From contig JAAALK010000080.1 in the NCBI GenBank assembly GCA_019279435.1, positions 93,842,553-93,906,552 of the forward strand: 64,000 bases of DNA, in the 5' to 3' direction. This document shows, piece after piece, positions 56,871-64,000 of this stretch. Below the pieces are notes generated by a model. It saw nothing but the letters and a program-made list of their open reading frames with translations. It was not told the origin of the DNA and did not search any database. Source of the stretch: Zizania palustris (Eukaryota; Streptophyta; Magnoliopsida; Poales; Poaceae). The first letter of the stretch is position 1; the number at the start of each line of letters is the position of its first letter. Both the position numbers and the translations under genes were made by a program.

Positions 56871-58371
56871 ATCTCCTCCTTGATGAGTGCATTGACAACC
56901 TCAAACAGAAACATGATGAAAGTTTAAAGTTAAGCGCAAAAGTAACCATAAAAACTCAGAAAAGAGCCAAAACATGTCACTTGATAAAAGATCTCCCCCT
57001 TGGGCAAAAACTCATGCAAAGCATTCTCCCTATCTTTGGCAAAAGCATCAATGCATCATGAAAGCCATTACTCTCCTTTAACCAAGAAATCATCCAAAAG
57101 CCTCCAAAAGCATTATGTTAACTATTTCTTCCCCTTTGGCAATGCAAGCATCAAGATGATAAAAAGATGCAAAGAGGGGTGTGAGGGTAGAGTATATATG
57201 CAAGCTTCTGAAACATGCGAAATTCCAATTACAGTACAAACAAGCATTTGCTTTGAATATTGTCTAAAAGTACTGTATGAAACATTCATATGAATACCAT
57301 CTAAACAAAAGGCATGAGGAAGCATTTTCAAATTTTAGCACATAAAAGCATCACCACTCAGACTAGCATACTAGACATGGCAAGGTATGAAATGCAAAAG
57401 CTAGTCAAATACTAACCAGATAAGCATATCCCACTCCAAGGAGCTCCAGCAAACTTGATATGCAATTGATTCAAGCTTTTGATTTTTTATTTTTCATTGT
57501 AGTGCCAGGGATTATTTGCAAGTCAACCTTATGCTAACCAACCATGCTAAGCCTAGGTTGAAACCATCAGAAGCTTAAACATATGGTCTTGGCATACACT
57601 TCAATGTCCCAGTTCATACCAAAGTGCTATGGTAAGCAGTCCAGAACAAAGTAGTGCGACAAAGCAAACCCACCTGGATCTTTTCAATTTCAGCATAAAA
57701 CGGCATTAATATCAATCATTTTCATTTATTTTTCATTTTCAATTTTTTAATTTTTAGCACAACATATTTGATAAGATCAAGTTGCATATTAGCATCCAAG
57801 TGAAAAGGACCTAGCTATCAGGTATGTAAAAGATAGCAAAAGCACTCAACCTATTCATGCTAGTTTATAGACTAAGCAGTGATTATTTTCAAATTTTCAT
57901 AAATAAAAGCCACGCTCATGACAAATATCAGATGTATTCAAGAAAAGTATAATCAAAAGTATTAAAGACAATACTTCAAAGGCATAACAAATCATGTACT
58001 TGTAAAAGCAATTAATCATATAGTAGAAGCTCATGCAGTGCTACACAACTCCCCCTCAAAACATACTAGAAGATCTCGAATGCTTAGTGTTGGGGTGAGT
58101 GAAAAACTGTTTAGGAATCTAGCATTATAAAACTCGAGAACCAGGCAAAGCAGTAGACTGATCATGCACAGGGTATGAGTCATGATAAAAAGTGTGTGAT
58201 CTACCTCCATAGTGCGAGCCTGGAAAACAACGAGGTCTCCTAAACTGTCGAGAATCAAAGCCTCTTACACGCGGTCTAGCACCATATGAAGCACGGTGTA
58301 CACCACGATGGGCAAAATCTCTCATGAAACCATGGGGAGCCTCAAAATCAGGATAAGAGTGAAAGCAGACT
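56871..58371 (-). other. 3' noncoding region with multiple polypurine tracts
   Basis: No coding frame. On the minus strand purine-rich tracts occur next to the LTR (56871-56882), at about 56992-57001 and 57127-57136, and at about 58049-58056. The tracts at 56992 and 57127 are preceded by GCCAAGGGGG-like words. Several tracts upstream of the 3' LTR are described for Sireviruses. The coding part beyond is cut off at 58372. Confidence 0.6.
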
Positions 58372-58796
58372 TGTTTATAGCAAAAAATGGCATTAAGGGT
58401 CAAGCTAAGCAAAATACTAAAAATGGTATTTTTGACCGAAAATATGCCAAACCTGGCGAAGGCCGGTCTGATCGGCTATGATAGGCCAGTCCAACCAGCT
58501 AGGCCCGGTCAGACCGGCCCATGGGCTCGGTCAGACCAGCTAGGGGTTTAGAATATGAATCCGAAGTGGATTCGAGCTATTCTTATACAAATCTTATCTC
58601 AACCCAATTTTGGCCGAACCCTACTGTATTTTTCACCGGGGATCACCAGCCCACCCCCTATAAATACTAGGGGTAAGGTCGATTTAGGGCTCTCTCTCCA
58701 ATCTAAAAAATCCAAAGCCCTAGCTTTGAATCACATTTACTTTCTTTACTTTCCGCATCTTCGTGGGTTTGCTTGAAAGCCCTCCGTCTGTTGCAT

Positions 58797-58859
58797 CCGT
58801 AATCACGGTAACCATTGTTGGTTTGCTTGTGAACCTCCCGTTAATCCACGTAACGGATT
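58797..58859 (+). promoter_or_regulatory. hairpin cluster in the transcribed leader
   Basis: Three small inverted repeats: CCGTAATCACGG (58797-58808), GGTTTGCTTGTGAACC (58820-58835) and AATCCACGTAACGGATT (58843-58859). They align with the hairpins at 14006-14046 but with changed stem bases that still pair. A single unit is present here. Confidence 0.65.
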
Positions 58860-59545
58860 GCTATCCCTTTTATCGGTTTTTATCGCCATATTTTGTAATT
58901 CATCCCCTTAACCGAATTGTATTTGATCTCTAGGCGTTTTTGCAGATCAATTGCCTTCCTAAACATCTCTGAAAACTTTGGAGGCGATTGAAGATTGTCT
59001 GCTAGGACTACCGAAGTTTGGCAGATCCGATCAGTTACTTCGGTCTGACCGGTGTTGAGACCCCGGTCTGACCGGACCTCGTCACGCCGTTGTCGGCAAC
59101 ATCCGGTCAGAACGACGGCACTTTGTCGGTCCGACTAGGGCCCTCCGCACCATGCTGCGTCGGAAGCCGAAGGTTGCGCCCGAAGCCCCTTCGCATTGCA
59201 CCACGCTGGAGCCTCTACCGAAGCCTGCGCGCCGAAGACCACCTCGTCAGTCCAACCGAAGATACTTCACCGGTCAAACCGCTAGAGCCACCCTTCCTAG
59301 CTGCCTTTGGGACTCCGCTCGGAGCCCCTTCGCAGTCCTCCGGTCCGACCGAGGTTGTACCTCCGGTCTGACTGGGCCTGAGGCCGAAGGTGCCATAGGG
59401 ACCCTTCAGGCCAATTTCTGCTGTAACTGCGAATCGGCCTCCGAATTAGCCGATTCCAGGTATCTTGATCATTTTGTTTCTGTTTACATTATTATTAGCA
59501 CTTTCGACCAATTGGATTAAAATATTGATTATTTATCTGATTGCA

Positions 59546-59555
59546 TGGCGACTTC
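59546..59555 (+). other. primer-site look-alike in U5
   Basis: TGGCGACTTC, 124 bases upstream of the true primer site, in the same place as 14770-14779 and 13302-13311. Confidence 0.5.
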
Positions 59556-59669
59556 AAATCCCTTATCACTATTTAGGGTAGTCGGAACACGACATCGATA
59601 TCGCTGCGATACTTTTGGACATCGAACCGGCCCAAGTGCGGGGGCGCATTTCTGCGTCAACACACTTTT

Positions 59670-59687
59670 TGGCGACTCCGCTGGGGA
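59670..59687 (+). other. primer binding site
   Basis: TGGCGACTCCGCTGGGGA, seven bases after the LTR end; the same 18 bases as the site at 13170-13187. Confidence 0.8.
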
Positions 59688-60657
59688 CAACGCCAATCAT
59701 GAGTACTACCTCTACATCGGCAACGAGTACATCTACTACGTCTACATCCACTACATCGCTGATGAGCACTATGGGGAGTGCGGACATCGACGACCGCAAC
59801 ATTATGACGCCCACCATGGCCGACATATTTGTGGAAGACCGAGCAAAGATTGAAGCGAAGAAGAAGGAACTCGAAGAGCTGATGCTCAGGGATTGCATAA
59901 AGACACGCTCGGGCTTCGTCATGCACGACACCCTCAACCTGACCCAGGTACGTCCTTCATCACCCCCTTTATCTGCTTCACAAGTTGACCGTAGGATAGC
60001 TGCATCTGTTGATCAGGTGGTTAGCGCCTCGCTAGCTAACAAACTAGAACCCACAGTTGTCTCGCAACTAGCAGCAATGTTTAGGAGATTCAGCTTTACT
60101 GAGGATGATCCACCGATGCCAATCACTAGTATTCCGCCAACTCAACACATTTATAGTAGAACGGATGGCAATACTGGTAAAACTATCACGTTTCCGGCTA
60201 CATCATCCACAGCTGAAACACATAGCTAAGCTTATGGCCAGGCGAACCCAGCTTATCATGCACCACCACCGCTTGCGCCCATGTCGGCTATGCTGCCACC
60301 GCTTGGGCTACACACTCCCACAACACAGCATAGGCTAGAGCATGCCGATATATTGCCACGCATCCTACCGCCACAAGAAAGATGCGCACAAGCAGTAGAT
60401 CACGATGATATTGAGGAACGTATTCGCACGCTATTTAGGGAATGCACCGGCTTTTCACCTCGGGATAGAGCTAGGGTTTATCAGAAACCATATCCCGCCC
60501 ACTTTGATACCATTCCGTATCCTCGTGGTTATAGAGTCCCAGACTTCGCTAAATTTGACGGTGAGGGTCGTAAATCCACATTAGAGCACATTAGTCAATT
60601 TCTAGCACAATGTGGCGAAGCTAGCAGGTCAGATGCATTAAAACTCAGGTTATTTTC

Positions 60658-62675
60658 TGTTGGACTGGAAACGGCGACTAGAGGGGGTGAATGGGAGCTA
60701 TTAAAATTTCAGGCTAAAATTATCCTTCTGTTTTAGTTCTATCTTCAGTGGAACAGCCTTCGAACACACCCTTTGAAGTTCTGGTTCGTAGTTATTTCAT
60801 AGCTCCGAAACCAGGCTTCGCAAGGAGAAAAAGTTCGAAGTCAAGAAGACTTTGCTCCACCCACAACCCCAAAAACTCAACTCAGCTAAATTAGTGCAGG
60901 CTTCGCACACTAGGTGCCTTTGAGTAGACTTCGCACTTCACCCTTCGCAAGAGATGACTTCGCTTTGAGGACTTCGACCAGATACTCTGCACTAGCAACT
61001 AGTACTAGGCTTAGTATTTCGGAGGTCTAAACGCACACTGAACACGCTGCACTGAGGACTTCGATAGGGAAGAAAACAGGCTCCGAGTTAAGCCAAAAAC
61101 AGTGCTTTGCTAGTAATCAAAGAGGACTAGCCTCCAGTTTACACAGAGCAAACGAACACTGAAAAACACACTACACACTGCACTGATCTCTAGCACACTT
61201 CTCCAAAAACACCTCAGTCAAGAATCCCAAAATAGGAAGATGTGAAGCACAGCAAAATCAAAACAATTAGTGCAGAAAACACATACAAGTTCAAGCAGAA
61301 AATGAACATAGAATCAAAGTTTCATTTCTTGAACAGGGAACACAAAATGAACTCACAGATCTGAATACATGAGTGTGGCGGCTAGCACAGGAGCTCAAAA
61401 TTGACTACCCAAAGTATTACTGTTGCCTAGCTAGCCTTCACTATTTATAGGCACTATTCAGCCCTGTGAATAGACTACTTTACCCCTATGGTTTACACTG
61501 ATTTTGTCTCATCAGAACAGGGGGGTATAGTTGGTAGTCTACTTTATTTGGAGGCTTCTTTTGTCAGCTTCATAGAGGAGACATCACCAGCTTTTGTACA
61601 GCAGACATGGTCAGCCTTTGCAGTTTTGGATTGTTTTGAAGCCCCCTTCACACACGAGGGGTGCGTTAGCTTCGGTGAGAAGCCTTAAGCCTAACGACCA
61701 TCGCTTCATCGAAGTCAGCCTTCGATACAGTGATGGTTTTGAGCCAAAGCCGTCAAAGCCATTGAGCCTTCGCGCCATCTCCTCCGGAGTGGACCACCAT
61801 GGCTTCGCAGCTACTCCCAGCTCGAACTCCGTCAGTCTGTGTACCGAAGCCATGCATGGCCGAAGTACTTCAAGACAACCACATTCCGAAGCCCCACCTT
61901 AGGAGTACCACCCTTCGACGTCCCTCCTTCGTCCAAGGCCTCCGCATGAAGCATTCCATGAGCACTACATCGCAGTCACTCCCCGATCACACTCCTCGAC
62001 GAACCTCACCTAGACCATGCCTTCGATGTACCTCGACTTCTGAGAACTTCATCGGGTGAACCTTTGAGTGCCTCCATCCGGAGCACACTTCGAACACCTT
62101 GCCTCATTACTAAGGACTTTGTCCACCATACTCCAAAGTTACTCCTTTCGTAGTACCCTTCAAAGTGCCTCGCCTCCGAGGACTTCGTCTCGGGGTACCT
62201 TCAGCCGGAGTCACGCTCTGCACTCTCTGTCTTCGCCTGGCGCACTTTGACCCGAGGACCGACCTTGACCCACCGTAGCCTTTGTGATCGAGCTCCCCGC
62301 TCGCCTGGCATCAAGCCTCCTGCTTGACCTAGGTTCACTTGCTGCGAACTATCCGTCGCCTCTAAAGTTACCTGCGCACCATAGACAAACAGACAAGTGT
62401 ATCCAGTACCCCGAAGACCTCTCCGAGTAAACAAGCTCTGGTACACACTCTGTTGTACCGCCCAAAGTACTGAACCCTTCGGTACAACCAAGCCATTGTG
62501 TATTGTCGGACCCCTCTGATAGTCACACTCTGCTGCAACAGCCGTAGCAATCGGACCCACCAAACCCTTCAGTGAACCAACCTCTGAACACCTTCGGAGG
62601 GACCCCTTCGAATCGAGAGGATAGAATCTATCAATCACTCATCACAGACTCTGAAACCAACCCTTGGGTTTCTCA
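60658..62675 (-). repeat. solo LTR, second copia-type family, 2018 bp
   Basis: On the minus strand TGAGAAACCCAAGG (at 62675) to CCAGTCCAACA (at 60658), with perfect ttttc duplications at 60653-60657 and 62676-62680. Same family as 46038-48229, including minus-strand TATAAATAG at 61441-61449. Gag coding resumes directly on either side. Confidence 0.92.
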
Positions 62676-63799
62676 TTTTCCCTATCATTGTCCGGCACTG
62701 TGTTCACTTGGTTTTCGGCGCTTCTGCCGAACTCCGTTCAGACGTGGGCTCAGCTAGAGCAAAAGTTTCATGATTATTTCTACACAGGCGAGACCGAGCT
62801 TAGGCTATCACAACTCATGGCGATCAAACAAAAATCTAACGAAAGTGCTTCTGAATACGTCAAGCGCTTTAGAGCCACTAGGAATAAATGTTTTAGCCTA
62901 AACATATCGGAAAGAGACATGGCATACCTCGCATTTAATGGCCTACGAGCAGAAATTAAGGAACGAATGGATAATCAGAATCTTTTAGACGTTAGCCAAG
63001 TCTTGCAACAGGCTCTGGTCTAGGAAGGCCGAGCCAAAGATAGAAAGATCATTAAGACTTTTAACAAACCAAGGGCTGAAATCCACACGATGGAGCACGC
63101 TGACGAGGGAGAATCCAAAGAGGAAGGAGATCCGGTCGATACATACATGGTCGAATGGACTTGGAGCACGAAGTCTAAACCCGTCACCTGCTCCGAATTG
63201 CGGCCATCTCCCTCTAAGAGTTATCCTAATGAAATTAGATATTCATTCGATGTAACCAAGTGTTATAAGATATTTGATTTCCTATTGAAAAATCAGCTCC
63301 TGCGACTACCGAAAGGGCAAGTCATGCCATCCGCCGACGAATTAAAGAAACGTCCCTACTGCATGTGGCATGATTTGCATTCTCACTACACTAACGATTG
63401 CAATGTTTTTCATCGGCAGGCTCAATCGGCCATAGAGGAAGGATGATTGAAAATAGAAGAAAATCCAAAAATGAGATTGGACAGAGACCCCTTTCTCGTG
63501 AACAATGTCGAGCTTGAGGGGAAAAAAGTGTTGATTCGGCCAGAGTAGGCCAAGTCGGCTAAAGGGAAAGCGGTCGTTGTAGGAGACCCTCGCACACGCA
63601 CACTCGTACCAAGGAATCTAGAGGTAGGAGTGTGGAAAGAAAATGTTAAACCAACATCTTCGACCAGGCGCCACAGAAGGCCGAAGGTGACATACAAGAT
63701 GCTCTTGGACAAGCACCAGCAAAGGTCCGAGAGGAGGAGTGTTCGACCACGGGCTCCAGGACGGCCGAACCACCATAGAAGACCGAGCCCCTTGAGGGT

Positions 63800-64000
63800 T
63801 GAGTTCGGACCTCAAGGCCAAAACCCCTCTTCGGAGTGGGTACAGCCTCCGGCAAGGTTCAAACCTCAGTGGCTGAACCCCCCTCCGGGTTGGTCCAAGC
63901 CTCCGGTAGGGTTCGGACCTTAGTGGCCGAACCCTCCTTCGGCTTGGCCCTAGTTTCCAGGAGGCTTCAGACCTCAGTGGCTTAACCCACCTCCTCCGAA
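63800..64000 (+). repeat. Pro-rich coding repeats in gag C-terminus
   Basis: Imperfect ~27-54 bp units encoding Phe-(Gly/Arg/Lys)-Pro-Gln-Trp-Leu-Asn-Pro-Pro-type repeats. A decayed counterpart is at 16985-17200. It extends past the window edge. Confidence 0.7.

Larger units (their letters stand above)
45467..58371 (-). mobile_element. Sirevirus-like copia element, 3' end only, with nested insertions
   Basis: Minus-strand element of which the 3' LTR (45467-56870) and 3' noncoding region (56871-58371) remain. The LTR is broken by a solo LTR (46038-48229) and a CRM-like element (48482-55285). The element at 58372 cuts off its coding part. A purine tract (AAGGAGGAGAT on the minus strand) directly precedes the TGTGAAACC LTR start, and further such tracts lie upstream; multiple polypurine tracts are reported for Sireviruses. 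No coding sequence is visible, so the family assignment is inferred. Confidence 0.7.
58372..59662 (+). repeat. 5' LTR, 1291 bp
   Basis: TGTTTATAGC to GCGTCAACA. GGTCNGACC palindromes lie at 58463-58530, 59045-59110 and 59340-59375. The palindromic TATA box CCCCTATAAATACTAGGGG is at 58655-58673. Confidence 0.9.
58372..64000 (+). mobile_element. Tat-like Ty3/gypsy element, 5' part
   Basis: 5' LTR 58372-59662, primer site and gag. It continues beyond the window. The gag is interrupted by a solo LTR at 60658-62675 with a perfect ttttc duplication. Gag and primer site are close to those of the elements at 13499 and 11429. Its own target site (agact before 58372) cannot be checked on the other side. 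Confidence 0.88.
59699..64000 (+). pseudogene. gag: gag, interrupted by a solo LTR
   Basis: Starts at the ATG 59699 after the primer site. The Thr/Ser-rich start is followed by EAKKKELEELMLRDC, then a TAG near 60227. The gag core begins at 60281 (FRECTGFSPRDRARVYQKPY, FDGEGRKSTLEHISQFLAQC) up to 60657 and resumes at 62681 (FTWFSALLPNSVQTW, FSLNISERDMAYLAFNGL). A TAG at 63021-63023 precedes EGRAKD. A Cys-His cluster CMWHDLHSHYTNDC lies near 63361-63402. A basic segment and Phe-x-Pro-Gln-Trp-x-Asn-Pro-Pro repeats (63800-64000) follow. TGA/TAG stops occur at 63444 and 63546. Not functional as read; it continues beyond the window. Confidence 0.88.

Overview
The window is repeat DNA from a plant nuclear genome, almost certainly a grass. 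Inference: the mix of Ty3/gypsy Tat-lineage elements, a centromeric-retrotransposon (CRM)-like chromovirus family and Sirevirus-like Ty1/copia LTRs, nested several layers deep with no host gene in 64 kb, is typical of grass pericentromeric or intergenic heterochromatin. I see no tRNA, rRNA, CRISPR array or bacterial-type gene. One 100-N assembly gap lies at 40536-40635.

Nest I (1-39119). The outer element is an old minus-strand Tat-like element (24906-39119, continuing off the left edge). Three things landed in it: a second minus-strand Tat-like element (11429-24905, in its pol), a young CRM-like element (27126-34873, in its gag) and a solo copia-type LTR (35443-38558, in its leader/LTR). The second element was in turn hit in its 5' LTR by a plus-strand element (13499-23735) and in its gag by the youngest Tat element (1-11428). 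The latter carries gag-pro-pol on the minus strand and a large intron-containing antisense gene (776-4421) on the plus strand.

Spacer and array (39120-45466). About 1 kb of unassigned DNA is followed by a truncated LTR (40081-40535), the gap, and a tandem array of about 1.3-kb integrase+LTR units from the CRM-like family (40636-44812), then another short spacer.

Nest II (45467-64000). A minus-strand Sirevirus-like element (3' LTR 45467-56870, 3' noncoding part 56871-58371) carries a solo LTR (46038-48229) and a decayed CRM-like element (48482-55285). At 58372 it is interrupted by a plus-strand Tat-like element that runs off the right edge and has a second solo LTR of the same copia-type family in its gag (60658-62675).

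Six insertions have perfect 5-bp target-site duplications (ggtat, agaac, aaata, actaa, tagcc, ttttc), so much of the nesting order is read directly. The only long intact retroelement frames are gag-protease of the first element and the 1480-codon polyprotein at 27797-32239; the rest are pseudogenes. The observations most worth following are the spliced antisense gene, a covarying hairpin cluster in the transcribed leaders of the Tat-like LTRs, a conserved primer-site look-alike in their U5, and the tandem integrase-LTR array beside the gap.
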